In this document: positions 1-9,436 of the stretch, piece by piece | Numbering within the stretch: position 1 is the first letter of the stretch | Layout: every line of letters begins with the position of its first letter | From: Microbaculum marinisediminis | GTDB lineage: Bacteria > Pseudomonadota > Alphaproteobacteria > Rhizobiales > Tepidamorphaceae | DNA: 64,000 bases | Direction of reading: 5' to 3' | Assembly (NCBI RefSeq): GCF_025397915.1 | Contig: NZ_JALIDZ010000008.1 | Coordinates: 186,001 to 250,000 of the forward strand | Made by a program: the position numbers and the translations under genes | The notes under the pieces: model-generated | The model's database searches: none | What the model was told of the DNA's origin: nothing | Seen by the model: the letters and a program-made list of their open reading frames with translations, nothing else

Positions 1-1048
1 GGCGGATAGTGTAGCCTTCCTTCTGCGCCAGCTTGTAGATCACCTCTGCGCGGCTGCGGAATGCCGGGTCTTTCGGCTCGGGCACCGGGCCATCGAGATC
101 GTAGTCGGACAGATCGCCGAGTCGGTCGTAGAGCGAGGCCAGACCGATCAGCGGGTCAATGAGGTTTTGCAGCGCCTCGTGCTTCGCCTCGGCCTCCTCG
201 CGCGTGCGCCCGACGATCGGCATCAGCCCGGGCATGATCAGCAGCTCGTCCTCGGTGCGACCGTTCGCGGCCAGGCGGCCCTTGACGGAAGCATAGAAGG
301 CCTGGGCGTCCTCAAGGGTCTGCTTGGCGGTAAAGACCACGTCCGCGGCCCTGGCCGCCACATCGCGGCCGGCCTCCGAGTCGCCGGCGAAAAAGATGAC
401 CGGCTCGCCCTGCGGCGAGCGCGCCATGTGCAGCGGGCCGCGAACGTTGAAATGGTCGCCCTTATGATCGAGGACGTGCATTTTCTGAGGGTCAAAGAAC
501 AGGCCGGACTCCTTGTCGCGCAGGAAGGCGTCCGCGTCCCAGCTGTTCCAAAGGCCGCGCACCACGTCGACGAACTCGGAGGCACGCTCGTAGCGCAGGT
601 TGTAGTCGGGCGCGGCCAGATGGCCGAAGTTCAGCGCGTCTTCCTTGCCCCAGGACGTGACGACGTTCCAGCCGGCACGGCCGTTGCTCAGATGATCGAG
701 CGACAGAAACTGGCGGGCGGTGTTGTAAGGCTCGGCGTAGGTGGTCGACCCGGTCGACACCAGACCCACATGCTGCGTCAGCGCGGCGAGAGCCGACAGC
801 AGGGTGATCGGCTCCAGCTCGGCGACATGGCTGCCGCGGCTGCGCGCGCCCTCGGGATTGTCCTCGCCGCGAATGGCCAGCTCGTCCGGCATGAAGATGA
901 GGTCGAAGCGGTAACGCTCGGCGGCTTGCGCGACCGCCTTGAAATGGCTCAGATCCATGGAGCCGTCGGGTTGCACGCTGGGATGCCGCCAGGCGGCGAT
1001 GTGATAGCCCATGCGCCAGGCCGACAGTCCGAGTTTGATCTGTTTCAT
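1..1048 (-). CDS. LLM-class flavin-dependent monooxygenase (NtaA/SnaA/DszA type), C-terminus beyond window
   Basis: Predicted cytoplasmic two-component monooxygenase using reduced FMN and O2. The 349 visible residues begin MKQIKLGLSAWRMGYH and contain the TSWGKEDALNFG stretch (about residues 130-141) and RYERASEFVDVVRGLW, typical of the NtaA/SnaA/DszA/DmoA group of the bacterial luciferase superfamily. These oxidise substrates such as nitrilotriacetate, sulfones or dimethyl sulfide; the substrate here cannot be told. The frame is open to the left edge, so the C-terminus is missing. The FMN reductase lies 100 bp upstream in the same direction and is the likely source of FMNH2. Family call is firm, substrate unknown. 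Confidence 0.88.
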   Translation of the reverse strand, partial: MKQIKLGLSAWRMGYHIAAWRHPSVQPDGSMDLSHFKAVAQAAERYRFDLIFMPDELAIRGEDNPEGARSRGSHVAELEPITLLSALAALTQHVGLVSTGSTTYAEPYNTARQFLSLDHLSNGRAGWNVVTSWGKEDALNFGHLAAPDYNLRYERASEFVDVVRGLWNSWDADAFLRDKESGLFFDPQKMHVLDHKGDHFNVRGPLHMARSPQGEPVIFFAGDSEAGRDVAARAADVVFTAKQTLEDAQAFYASVKGRLAANGRTEDELLIMPGLMPIVGRTREEAEAKHEALQNLIDPLIGLASLYDRLGDLSDYDLDGPVPEPKDPAFRSRAEVIYKLAQKEGYTIR

Positions 1049-1148
1049 GACAGCTCCTGTCTTCGAAAGTGATGAGCCGAAAAAGGCACAGCCGGCCGGC
1101 TGTACCGGCGACGGCGGATTCGGGATGGAAAGAGGGGCCGAGCGCCGC

Positions 1149-1703
1149 TCAGCAGGCGACCTGCAGGATCGGCTGGCGCGCCATCATGGCGAAATCCGCG
1201 ACCGCCTGATCGATCCGGTCGTTGAGATCGGGGGCCGCCACCGCGCCGTCGCGGAAATCGCTGTCGCCGGCATAGATGGCCACCGGTGCGGTGCGCGCGC
1301 AGAAGAAGGAGAAGAGCGGACGAAGCTGGTGTTCGACGACGAGGGCGTGACGATGCCCCCCGCCGGTCGCGCAGATCAGCACCGGCTTGTTGTGGAGCTT
1401 GATCGGATCGACGAGATCGAAGACATGCTTGAAGATGCCGGAATAGGACCCCTTGTAGACCGGCGAGCCGACGACCAGCAGGTCGGCCTGCTCGATCCCG
1501 TCCAGGATCGTTCGTCCCGCCTCGCAAAGGCGACCACGGTCGTAGGTCAACGGCTCGCTCATGAAGCTGCCGCAATCCTCGATGCGGGCGTCGATGTCGG
1601 CATGGCGCCCCAGGCGTTCGACCACGGTCTCCACCAGCGCGCGCGTCTTGGACGGGCGGCTGGCGCTGCCGCTGAAGGCGAATACACTCTGTCGAATCGG
1701 CAT
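1149..1703 (-). CDS. NAD(P)H-dependent FMN reductase (SsuE/MsuE-like)
   Basis: A 184-residue flavodoxin-fold flavin reductase that would supply reduced FMN to the adjacent luciferase-type monooxygenase. Visible marks are the N-terminal FSGSASRPSKTRALVE phosphate-binding loop and the GSPVYKGSYSGIFKHVFDLV motif (about residues 79-98), both standard for the NADPH-dependent FMN reductase family. The ATG at 1703 was chosen because GGAGGAG lies just upstream; the frame stays open further up without a plausible start. A close paralogue sits at 29310-29888. The gene is the first of the minus-strand pair and is divergent from the GntR gene at 1834. Confidence 0.88.
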   Translation of the reverse strand: MPIRQSVFAFSGSASRPSKTRALVETVVERLGRHADIDARIEDCGSFMSEPLTYDRGRLCEAGRTILDGIEQADLLVVGSPVYKGSYSGIFKHVFDLVDPIKLHNKPVLICATGGGHRHALVVEHQLRPLFSFFCARTAPVAIYAGDSDFRDGAVAAPDLNDRIDQAVADFAMMARQPILQVAC

Positions 1704-1797
1704 GATGGGTTTCTCCTCCTGCTGCCGGCGCCCCCTGACACACGCGGGAGCTCCGGTGCGCCCGAAACGCATGTCGGTTGGCCTTGTTTGTGGTATT

Positions 1798-1807
1798 ACT
1801 ATATAGT
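1798..1807. promoter_or_regulatory. AT-rich palindrome ACTATATAGT, candidate GntR operator
   Basis: A perfect 10-bp palindrome in an AT-rich patch between the divergent FMN reductase and GntR genes, followed at once by TTTATATAAATA. The core CTATATAG recurs at 9489-9496 upstream of the peptide-type ABC operon. HutC-type GntR proteins commonly bind short AT-rich palindromes, so this is a plausible binding site for the adjacent regulator; binding itself is inference. Confidence 0.4.
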
Positions 1808-1833
1808 TTATATAAATAAGGGATGCAAGCCGA

Positions 1834-2619
1834 ATGTCCGCCTCTGACGACGCCAAGCCCGCGACGGGTCGCGATGCGCCCTGGCCCACGCCCGCCGCGG
1901 CGCACAGCATGCCGCTGTACGAGGTCGTCAAGCGCCAGATCACCGAAGCCATCCTGTCCGGGCGCTGGCCGGCCGGCACGGTGCTGCCCAGCGAGATCGC
2001 GCTCGGCGAGCAGTTCGGCGTGGCGACCGGCACGGTGCGCCGGGCGCTCCTCGATCTCACCAATGACGGCCTTTTGAGCCGCCGCCGCAAGACCGGCACG
2101 GTCGTCACCGGCCGGACGCCGCAGCACAGCCTGGCGCTGTTGATGAAGTACTTCCGGCTGCACCGCGCCGACGGCGCGCTCACCACCGCCGAGTCCCGCC
2201 CGCTTTCGGTGCAGGTGGCGTCGCCCACGCCCACGGAGGCCGAGGCACTGCATCTGGGCGAAGCCGACAAAGTGCTGCGGATCGACCGGGTGCGCTACGC
2301 CGACGGCAAGCCGGTGATGCACGACCGCTTCGTCATGGACGCGGCGCGCTTTCCCGGGCTATCGCGCCCGGCCGAGGACCTGCCGCACCTGCTCTACGCC
2401 CATATCGCGGAGGCCTACGGCGTGCGGATTTCGGCGGTGCGCGAGCAGCTCAGCGCGCAATTGGCCGATGAGACGATCGCCCGCGCGCTCAAGCTTCCGC
2501 CGAACGCGCCGGTGCTCGTCATCGAGGAGATGGCCTACGACCAGACCAACACGCCGACGATCCTGGCGATCCATCACGCCGACACGACGAGCCACCGCTA
2601 CGTCAACGAGGTTCAGTAG
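1834..2619 (+). CDS. GntR family transcriptional regulator, HutC subfamily
   Basis: A 261-residue regulator with an N-terminal GntR winged helix (about residues 28-95; SGRWPAGTVLPSEIALGEQF and VATGTVRRALLDL are the helix-turn-helix region) and a C-terminal UTRA effector domain (about 110-255). It lies between the monooxygenase pair and the ABC/hydroxyacid oxidase operon and is the natural candidate to control both. An ATG at 1834 opens just after an AT-rich promoter-like region. Its stop overlaps the end of the convergent hydroxyacid oxidase gene by 7 bp. Effector unknown; UTRA domains usually bind a pathway intermediate. Confidence 0.9.
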   Translation: MSASDDAKPATGRDAPWPTPAAAHSMPLYEVVKRQITEAILSGRWPAGTVLPSEIALGEQFGVATGTVRRALLDLTNDGLLSRRRKTGTVVTGRTPQHSLALLMKYFRLHRADGALTTAESRPLSVQVASPTPTEAEALHLGEADKVLRIDRVRYADGKPVMHDRFVMDAARFPGLSRPAEDLPHLLYAHIAEAYGVRISAVREQLSAQLADETIARALKLPPNAPVLVIEEMAYDQTNTPTILAIHHADTTSHRYVNEVQ

Positions 2620-3827
2620 GCGGGATCGCCCCTGGCAGGGACGACCAGCCGGTCGGCGACGATCTCGGAGCGCGTCCGGCAGCCCGACAGCGCGGCCGCC
2701 CGGCGCGTCTCCTCGAAGAGGATGTCGAACGCCCGCCCCGCGCCGGCCTCGCCGCCGGCAGCCAGGCCATACAGCAACGTCCGGCCGAGAAGGACACCAT
2801 CGGCGCCCAGGGCGAGCGCCTTCAGCACGTCCGTGCCCCGTCGAAACCCGCTGTCGACGAGGATCGTCAGCCGCCCGGCGAACGCCTCGGCGATCGCCGG
2901 CAGCACGGACATCGGCGAGACCGCCCCGTCGAGCTGTCGCCCGCCATGGTTGCTGAGGACGACACCGTCGGCGCCCTGCGCGAGCGCCATGGCGACATCG
3001 TCGGCGCACAGCAGCCCCTTGATCAACAGGGGCCTGGTCCATCGCTTGCGCAGCCAGCCGACCCTGTCCCAGTCGAGACCGGTGTCGATCGCATCGCGGG
3101 CCCAGTTCGCCGCATGCACCATCTTGCGCCGGTTCTCCGGCAGGAACTCGAGCAGATTGCCGAAGCTCGGCACGCCCTTGGCCGGAACGCTGGCGAGCCA
3201 GCGCGGGTGGCGCAGCACTTCGATCTTGTTCGCCAGCGTCGGATCGGTGCCGGAGCGATAGTTGCGCTTGTCCCATTCCCGGTTGCCGAAGATGCTGCTG
3301 TCGACGGTGAGGACCAGCGCTTCGCATCCGGCCGCCTCGGCGCGGGCGAGAAGGCGCTCGAGGAAATCCTCCGATCGGAACACATAGAGCTGAAACCAGT
3401 GCCGCAGGCCGGGGACGGCGGCGACATCCTCGATGCGCGCGTTCGACACGGTGCTCTGGATGAACGGAACGCCCATCCGCGCGCAGGCCCTGGCCAGCGC
3501 AACATCACCGTGACGCCAGAGCAGACCGCTGAATCCGGTCGGCGCGGCGGCCACCGGCAACGGCACCGGGCTTCCGAGCAACGTCGTGGAGAGGTCGATA
3601 CGATCGAGCGGAACCAGCGTGCGCGGGATCAGTTGGATGTCGTCGAAGACGGCGCGGTTGCGACGCAACGTGACTTCCTGCTCGGCGCCGCCTTCGAGAT
3701 ATTCGAACACGAACCGGGGCAGACGCCGCTGTGCCATCCGGCGCAGGTCCGCAAACGAGACCGCCCGGGCCAGATTGCGCCCGCCATAGTGGCGGCGACT
3801 CATCATGGGCTCGGCATCTTGCGGCAT
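2613..3827 (-). CDS. FMN-dependent alpha-hydroxyacid oxidase/dehydrogenase (LldD family)
   Basis: Predicted to oxidise an L-2-hydroxy acid to the 2-oxo acid with FMN. About 404 residues from the ATG at 3827. It has the N-terminal FEYLEGGAE motif, an FMN-binding lysine region (LLIKGLL, K about 270) and the catalytic-histidine signature LSNHGGRQLDG (H about 294), followed by DSGFRRGTDVLKALALGADG. An upstream frame to 3899 would add an Arg-rich tail and overlap the preceding gene; the start at 3827 is preferred because a GGGGGC stretch precedes it. It is the last gene of the ABC transporter operon, so the substrate may be delivered by that transporter or produced from it. Lactate, mandelate or glycolate type cannot be separated. 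Confidence 0.88.
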   Translation of the reverse strand: MPQDAEPMMSRRHYGGRNLARAVSFADLRRMAQRRLPRFVFEYLEGGAEQEVTLRRNRAVFDDIQLIPRTLVPLDRIDLSTTLLGSPVPLPVAAAPTGFSGLLWRHGDVALARACARMGVPFIQSTVSNARIEDVAAVPGLRHWFQLYVFRSEDFLERLLARAEAAGCEALVLTVDSSIFGNREWDKRNYRSGTDPTLANKIEVLRHPRWLASVPAKGVPSFGNLLEFLPENRRKMVHAANWARDAIDTGLDWDRVGWLRKRWTRPLLIKGLLCADDVAMALAQGADGVVLSNHGGRQLDGAVSPMSVLPAIAEAFAGRLTILVDSGFRRGTDVLKALALGADGVLLGRTLLYGLAAGGEAGAGRAFDILFEETRRAAALSGCRTRSEIVADRLVVPARGDPAY

Positions 3828-3885
3828 TGTCCGCCCCCGTCGCGATCGGCCGGCGCGACGACGGCGCGCCCAGGCGCCAGCACCG

Positions 3886-5730
3886 TCATTGAACCGCACT
3901 CAGACGCCGGGGCGCTGGCGTCTCGGCCGACGCGCCGCGCGGCACCGAGGCCACCAAGGTGCGCGTATAGTCGTGCCGCGGGTTCAGGAACACGTCGTCG
4001 GTCGGACCGCTTTCGACGATCTCGCCCTTGAACATCACCAGCACGCGGTCGCATAGGTGGCGCACCACGGCTAGGTCGTGCGAAATGAACAGCATCGAAA
4101 AGCCGCGCTCCTCGCGCAGCCGCAGCAACAGCTTGATGAGCTGGGCCTGCACCGAGACGTCGAGACCGGAGGCGATCTCGTCGGCCACCAGGATACGCGG
4201 AACGCCGCAGATGGCGCGCGCGATGTTGACCCGCTGCTTCTGTCCGCCGGACAGTTGCGAGGGGTAGCGCGACGCCGTTTCCGGCGCCAGCCCGATCTCG
4301 GCGAGAAGCCGCGCGACGATGTCGGCCCGCTCGGCCGCGCTGACCGGCTCTGCGGCCACCTCCAGGGCCTGGGTGATGATGCTGGCGACCCGCCGGCGGG
4401 GGTTCAGGGCCGACTGCGGGTCCTGAAAGACGATCTGCATATGCGATTGGCGGAAGGCGCGCGTATCGCGGTCGTTGCCGGCGACCGCGCGGCCGAGCAG
4501 CGCCATCCGCCCCGCCGTCGGCTGTTCGAGGCCGACCAGCATGCGCGCGATCGTCGATTTGCCGCTGCCGCTTTCGCCGACGATGCCGACGAACTCGCGA
4601 TCGCGCAGTTCGAAGCTCGCCGCCTTGACGGCCGGGAACACGATCGGGGCCCTGATCAGGCGCCGGCGGGTGACGTAGTCCTTGCGCAGTTCGGCGACCT
4701 CAAGCACGCCGTCGCCGACGGCCGGCGGTGCGCTATCGGCCTCCGGCGGCCGGATGGTGGGCACCTCTCCGGAGCGGAAACACGCCGCACGATGCCCCGG
4801 CGCCACCTCCGACAAGGCCGGTTCCCTGGCCTGGCAGTCATCCGCCGCCAGCGGGCAACGCGCCGCGAAGCGGCAGCCGGTCAGGCCGGCGATCGCGCGC
4901 AGGCCGGGCATCCGCTCGGGCAGCACATAGAGCCCCCGGGCCGGGCCATCGATGTCCGGCACCGCCAGTTCCAGGCAGCGCGTATAGGGATGCGCCGGTT
5001 CGGTGAAGAGCGTGCCGGCCGGTCCGTGCTCGGCCTGGCGGCCGGCGTAGAGCACCATGACCTCGTCGCAGATCTCGGCCGCCAGCCGCAGGTCGTGGGT
5101 GATGAACAGGACCGCACTTTGGTCGCGGCGCTGCATCTCGCCGATCAGCGCGACGATCCGCGCCTGGATGGTGACGTCGAGCGCCGTCGTCGGTTCGTCC
5201 GCAATCAGCAGCTTGGGACGGCTGGCGAAGGCCATGGCGATCAGGACGCGCTGGCACATGCCGCCCGATAGCTGGTGCGGGTACTTCGCCAGGAGCCCCG
5301 CCGGATCGGGAAGATGCACGTCATCGAGCGCCGCGATCGCCCGATCGCGCCAGCGTCGGCCGTCCTCGCCGCCGATGTGATGCAGGTGCTCGCGCATCTG
5401 CTGGCCGATGGTCAGCACGGGATTGAGCGCCGACAACGGCTCCTGCGGAATGAAGGCGATGTCGCGGCCGAGCAGCGCCCGTCGCCGGGCGGGGGGCATC
5501 GTCACCAGGTCCTCGCCGTCGAACGACAGCGTTCCCTTGGTCACGGCAAAGCCGTTGGGCAGGAGCTGTGCGATCGTCCGCCCGATCATCGATTTTCCGG
5601 CACCCGATTCCCCGACCAGCCCCAGCGTCTTGCCACGCTCCAGGCGGAACGAGAGTTCGGTGATCGCGTCCAGCACGCCGTCCTTGGTGTGCAGGCCGAC
5701 CGACAGGCTGTCCGCTTCCAATAGGGCCAT
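3886..5730 (-). CDS. fused double ATP-binding protein of a peptide/nickel-type ABC transporter (DppD-DppF fusion)
   Basis: A 614-residue cytoplasmic ATPase carrying both nucleotide-binding domains of a Dpp/Opp-like importer in one chain. Domain 1 has Walker A GESGAGKS (40-47) and signature LSGGM (154-158). It ends in the Cys-containing oligopeptide/dipeptide C-terminal segment (GCRFAARCPLAADDC, about 285-299). Domain 2 has Walker A GESGSGKS (385-392) and signature LSGGQ (493-497). The fusion is common in proteobacteria. One base separates it from the permease stop. It energises the two permeases encoded upstream. Confidence 0.95.
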   Translation of the reverse strand: MALLEADSLSVGLHTKDGVLDAITELSFRLERGKTLGLVGESGAGKSMIGRTIAQLLPNGFAVTKGTLSFDGEDLVTMPPARRRALLGRDIAFIPQEPLSALNPVLTIGQQMREHLHHIGGEDGRRWRDRAIAALDDVHLPDPAGLLAKYPHQLSGGMCQRVLIAMAFASRPKLLIADEPTTALDVTIQARIVALIGEMQRRDQSAVLFITHDLRLAAEICDEVMVLYAGRQAEHGPAGTLFTEPAHPYTRCLELAVPDIDGPARGLYVLPERMPGLRAIAGLTGCRFAARCPLAADDCQAREPALSEVAPGHRAACFRSGEVPTIRPPEADSAPPAVGDGVLEVAELRKDYVTRRRLIRAPIVFPAVKAASFELRDREFVGIVGESGSGKSTIARMLVGLEQPTAGRMALLGRAVAGNDRDTRAFRQSHMQIVFQDPQSALNPRRRVASIITQALEVAAEPVSAAERADIVARLLAEIGLAPETASRYPSQLSGGQKQRVNIARAICGVPRILVADEIASGLDVSVQAQLIKLLLRLREERGFSMLFISHDLAVVRHLCDRVLVMFKGEIVESGPTDDVFLNPRHDYTRTLVASVPRGASAETPAPRRLSAVQ

Positions 5731-5731
5731 G

Positions 5732-6589
5732 TCAGGCGCGCTCCGTTTGCGTCAGGCGTGTGTCGAGGCTCCTGCGCAGGCCGTCGCCGAGAATATTGAA
5801 CCCGAACACGGTGGCGAAGACGGCCAGGATCGGCGCGATCAGGGTCCATGGCGCCAGGTAGAGGTCCTGGCGGGCGTCAGCGATCATCTGCCCCCAGGCG
5901 GGGGTATCGGCGCCGACGCTCATGCCGACGAAGGACAGGATCGCCTCGACGACCACGGCAACGCCCATTTCCAGGCTGAGCAGGGTGATGAGCAGCGGCC
6001 AGGTGGCCGGGGCGATCTCCCGGGTGATCGTGCGCCAGTGCGAAAAGCCGAGCAGGCGCGCGGCGGCGACATAGTCGCGGCGCGCGACCACCATCACGTC
6101 GCTGCGCAGGACCCGGCAGAACCGCGTCCAGTCGACGAGGATGATCGCCAGGATGACGTTCTGCAGGCCGGTGCCCAGTCCGACCATCAGGATGAGCGAC
6201 AGGATCACCGGCGGAAACGACAGCCAGATATCGACGACGCGGCCGATGAGCCAGTCGACCCAGCCGCCGAAATAGCCGGCGACATGCGCCAGGATGGCGC
6301 CGAGGATCATGGCACCGAGAGAGGCGAAAACCGCGACGGTCAGGGCTACCCGCGCACCGTAGATCAAGCGCGACAGGATGCAGCGGCCGAGGCTGTCCGT
6401 GCCGAGCGGATAGGCCGGATCGGCGCCGGTCATCCACATCGGCGGCAGCAGCGTCGCCAGCAGGTTCTGCTCGTTGGGATCGTTGGGCGCCAGAAACGGC
6501 GCGAAAAGCGCGCAGAACGTCACCACAGCGAGCAGGACGAGCCCGATCTGAACGCGCCCCGAGCGCAGCCATAGCGGTAGGCCGGTCAT
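5732..6589 (-). CDS. ABC transporter permease, DppC/OppC type
   Basis: A 285-residue inner-membrane permease with about six hydrophobic segments. It has the extracytoplasmic loop PLGTDSLGRCILSRLIYGAR typical of DppC and the cytoplasmic EAA loop region YVAAARLLGFSHWRTITREI. The start at 6589 (MTGLPLWLRSGRVQIG) places the first membrane helix right after a short N-tail. It lies 8 bp downstream of the DppB-type gene and is co-transcribed with it. Confidence 0.93.
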   Translation of the reverse strand: MTGLPLWLRSGRVQIGLVLLAVVTFCALFAPFLAPNDPNEQNLLATLLPPMWMTGADPAYPLGTDSLGRCILSRLIYGARVALTVAVFASLGAMILGAILAHVAGYFGGWVDWLIGRVVDIWLSFPPVILSLILMVGLGTGLQNVILAIILVDWTRFCRVLRSDVMVVARRDYVAAARLLGFSHWRTITREIAPATWPLLITLLSLEMGVAVVVEAILSFVGMSVGADTPAWGQMIADARQDLYLAPWTLIAPILAVFATVFGFNILGDGLRRSLDTRLTQTERA

Positions 6590-6597
6590 GACGGTCC

Positions 6598-7608
6598 TCA
6601 CCTGAGTTTGGGATTGAGGATCAGGTAGAGCGCGTCGACGGCGACGCTGATCGTCAGCACCATGACGCAATAGGTCAGGCCGACGATCTGGATGATCGGC
6701 AGATCGGCGTTGCGGATCGCATCGATCATCAGATTGCCCATGCCGGGATAGGAATAGATCACCTCGACCAGCAGAGTGCCGCCGAACAGAAACCCGAACT
6801 GGACGCCCATGAGGCTGAGGGTCGGCAGGAACGCGTTCTTGAGCGCGTGGCGGACGAGGATGCGACGCTCCGAAACGCCGCGCAGCCGGGCCTGCTGGAC
6901 ATAGTCCTCCTGATAGACGTCCAACAGGCTCGATCTCAGGATCCGCATGATCGGCGGCGCCGCCGACAGGCCGAGAGCCAACGCGGGCAGTATCATGTGG
7001 CGGCTGGCGTCGAAGAAAGCGTCGAGCCGTCCGACTAGCAGCGTGTCGAGCAGCAGGAAGCCGGTGACCATCGGGCGTTCTACATCGGCGCTCAGCCGGC
7101 CGATGAACGGCAGGAGGTCGAACATCACGCCGAAGACCAGCATGAAGAACAGCGCCCAAAGAAAATCCGGAACCGACAGCAGGGCGATCGTTCCGACATC
7201 GATCACCGGCTCCTTGCGCGTGTCGCGGGTGTAGAACAGCAGAAGCCCGCCCGCGACGCCGAGGACCGCCGCCATGAGCATCGCCAGCGTCGCCAGCTCG
7301 ATCGTGGCGGGAAGCGTCGCCAGGATCAGGTCAAACACGTCCTTGCGGAAATGGATCGATGTCCCGAAATCGCCGGTCAGCAACTGCCCGAGCCAGATGC
7401 CGTATTGCTGGATCAGCGGCAGGTGCAGGCCCATCTCCTGCCGCTTCGCCTCGACATCCGCCACGCTGGCGTTGGGCGGCAGCGACATGACCGCCGGGTC
7501 CACCGGCAGCAGCCGCAGGATGACGAACAGCAGTAGGGACACCAGAACCAGTGTCGGGACGGCGATCAACAGCCGCCGCAGCACAAGCTTGACTATGGTT
7601 GCGAACAT
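6598..7608 (-). CDS. ABC transporter permease, DppB/OppB type
   Basis: A 336-residue inner-membrane permease. The N-terminal helix is followed by RLLPVDPAVM, matching the DppB pattern, and the EAA loop DYVQQARLRGVSERRILVRHALKN lies near residues 225-250. It pairs with the DppC-type protein to form the channel. About 250 bp separate it from the upstream binding-protein gene; that GC-rich gap shows no other gene and may allow partial uncoupling of binding-protein and permease expression. Confidence 0.93.
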   Translation of the reverse strand: MFATIVKLVLRRLLIAVPTLVLVSLLLFVILRLLPVDPAVMSLPPNASVADVEAKRQEMGLHLPLIQQYGIWLGQLLTGDFGTSIHFRKDVFDLILATLPATIELATLAMLMAAVLGVAGGLLLFYTRDTRKEPVIDVGTIALLSVPDFLWALFFMLVFGVMFDLLPFIGRLSADVERPMVTGFLLLDTLLVGRLDAFFDASRHMILPALALGLSAAPPIMRILRSSLLDVYQEDYVQQARLRGVSERRILVRHALKNAFLPTLSLMGVQFGFLFGGTLLVEVIYSYPGMGNLMIDAIRNADLPIIQIVGLTYCVMVLTISVAVDALYLILNPKLR

Positions 7609-7858
7609 CGCCGCTCCAGAATGGCATCAACCGGCGACATCAACCGGCGCGGATGGACCGGCGGAGAGCCGGAGCCCCCGTCGCGCCCTACTGGCGAGGA
7701 GGGACGCGATCGGCTGCCCGGCCGATCCGGGCTGTCTTGGCCCCGCCGGGCCGCTGCCGACACGACGTCAGGACCCGACAACGATCACCGCGAGACGAAC
7801 GGGCCGGTGTTGGCGGGCGTCATCGCGATGCGCCCGTCACCGTTTGACTGCGCCCGTT

Positions 7859-9394
7859 TCACTCCGCGTCCCATTCGAGCGTGCGACCGAGCACCCAGCC
7901 GTTGCCGAACTTCTCGTAGGTCAAATCCGGCTTTCGCACCAGGGTCTGAACGCTTTGCAGAAGCGGCATCACGGCCCCCATTTCACTGGCGCGGCGGTTG
8001 AGATCGCGATAGCCGGCGATGCGCTTTTCGTAGTCCGGCTCTTTGAACAGCTCCAGCACCTGCGGACCTGGTTCGTCGCCCTTCCACGATGAAAACGGCA
8101 TCTCCGGATTGAGCATGTAGCCGGTGAAGATCTCCGGGTCGCCGGTGGCGTTGTCCCACGAATAGAGCGTCGCCTCGGGCAGCTTGTCGCCGCGGTTCAG
8201 CTCGAAGTACTTGGCGTACTCGATGACGTCGAGTTCGGCCTCGATACCGACCTTCTTCCACATTTGCAACAAGGCGCGGGCAATGTCGAAGTCGCTCGGG
8301 AAATGGCCGTTCGTGGCCGCCAGCGTCAGCTTGACGGGGTTGTCCGGCGAGAACCCGGACTCCGCGAGCAGCGCCTTGGCTTTCTCGGGATCGTAGGGGA
8401 TCTCGAAGTCCGCGACATCACCGGGCGTGCCGGGCGGCGCCATCACCGACAGCGGCACCGCCGCCCCGCCGTAGAAGGCCTTGGAAAGCGCCTGCTTGTC
8501 GATCGCGTAGTGCGCGGCGAGGCGGACATTCTCGTCGGCGAAGGCCAGATCGTGGCGCACCTGCAGGAGGATGACGCGGGTGATCGGATTGAGTTCCGCG
8601 ATCAGGTCCCCGCTCTCGCCCAGGCGTTCGGCCTCGCGCACCGGCACGTTGATGGTCAGATCGGTCTGCCCGGACTGGATGGCGGCCACGCGGGCGGACG
8701 ATTCCTTGATGACCTCGATGGTGATGCGCTTCAGCGGCGCCGGGCCGCGCCAGTAGGCGTCGTGGCGCTCGAACACCATCCGCGAATTCATCTGATATTC
8801 GACGAGCCGGTAGGGTCCCGTGCCCACGGGCTTCTCGCGAAAGCCTTCCAGGCCGACCTCTTCCATATAATGCTTGGGCACCACGAACCCGCCCTGGAAG
8901 GCAAGCCACTGCGGCGCCGTCGGCATGGGCGCGGAGAAGCGCATGACGCCTTCGGTCGGCGATAGGACCTCGATGTCCTCGACCCGGCGCCACGTATTGG
9001 CGATATCGATGGGGTGCCCGGCCTTGATGCGCTCGAAGAACGTGTAGCGGATGTCTTCGGCCGTCATCTTGGTGCCGTCATGGAAGACGACGTCGTCGCG
9101 CACGCGGAAGCGCAGCTCCATCGCGTCGTCGCTCAGCTCCCACTCCTCCAGCAGTTCGGGGACGAGATCGAGATCGGGATTCTGGCCGACGGGCTGATCG
9201 AAGACCATCTTGAACAGCGGCTGGGCGTCCGGCCCGAAGCGCTGATTGGGATCCCAGGAGGGCACATCGGACGGCCAGGCGATGCTGGCGCTGTCGCGCG
9301 CCTCGGTCCCATGCGCCAGCGGCACGCCGCCCGCGGCGACCAGGGCACCGACGCCCAGGAGTTGCAGGGCCGTCCGCCTGTTCAGGTTCGTCAT
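7859..9394 (-). CDS. ABC transporter substrate-binding protein, family 5 (peptide/nickel type)
   Basis: A periplasmic binding protein of 511 residues, first gene of the operon. The start at 9394 follows a strong GAGGAGGAAAG ribosome site. The N-terminus MTNLNRRTALQLLGVGA shows an RR pair and hydrophobic core like a Tat signal. The mature part carries the SBP_bac_5 signature region (LRDDVVFHDGTKMTAEDIRYTF-like, about residues 88-110). Family 5 proteins bind peptides, nickel complexes, opines or glycosides. The monooxygenase and hydroxyacid oxidase neighbours argue against simple peptide nutrition, but the ligand is unknown. Confidence 0.93.
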   Translation of the reverse strand: MTNLNRRTALQLLGVGALVAAGGVPLAHGTEARDSASIAWPSDVPSWDPNQRFGPDAQPLFKMVFDQPVGQNPDLDLVPELLEEWELSDDAMELRFRVRDDVVFHDGTKMTAEDIRYTFFERIKAGHPIDIANTWRRVEDIEVLSPTEGVMRFSAPMPTAPQWLAFQGGFVVPKHYMEEVGLEGFREKPVGTGPYRLVEYQMNSRMVFERHDAYWRGPAPLKRITIEVIKESSARVAAIQSGQTDLTINVPVREAERLGESGDLIAELNPITRVILLQVRHDLAFADENVRLAAHYAIDKQALSKAFYGGAAVPLSVMAPPGTPGDVADFEIPYDPEKAKALLAESGFSPDNPVKLTLAATNGHFPSDFDIARALLQMWKKVGIEAELDVIEYAKYFELNRGDKLPEATLYSWDNATGDPEIFTGYMLNPEMPFSSWKGDEPGPQVLELFKEPDYEKRIAGYRDLNRRASEMGAVMPLLQSVQTLVRKPDLTYEKFGNGWVLGRTLEWDAE

Positions 9395-9436
9395 ACTTTC
9401 CTCCTCTTGATCCGCGAGCGAGATCGCCAAATTAGT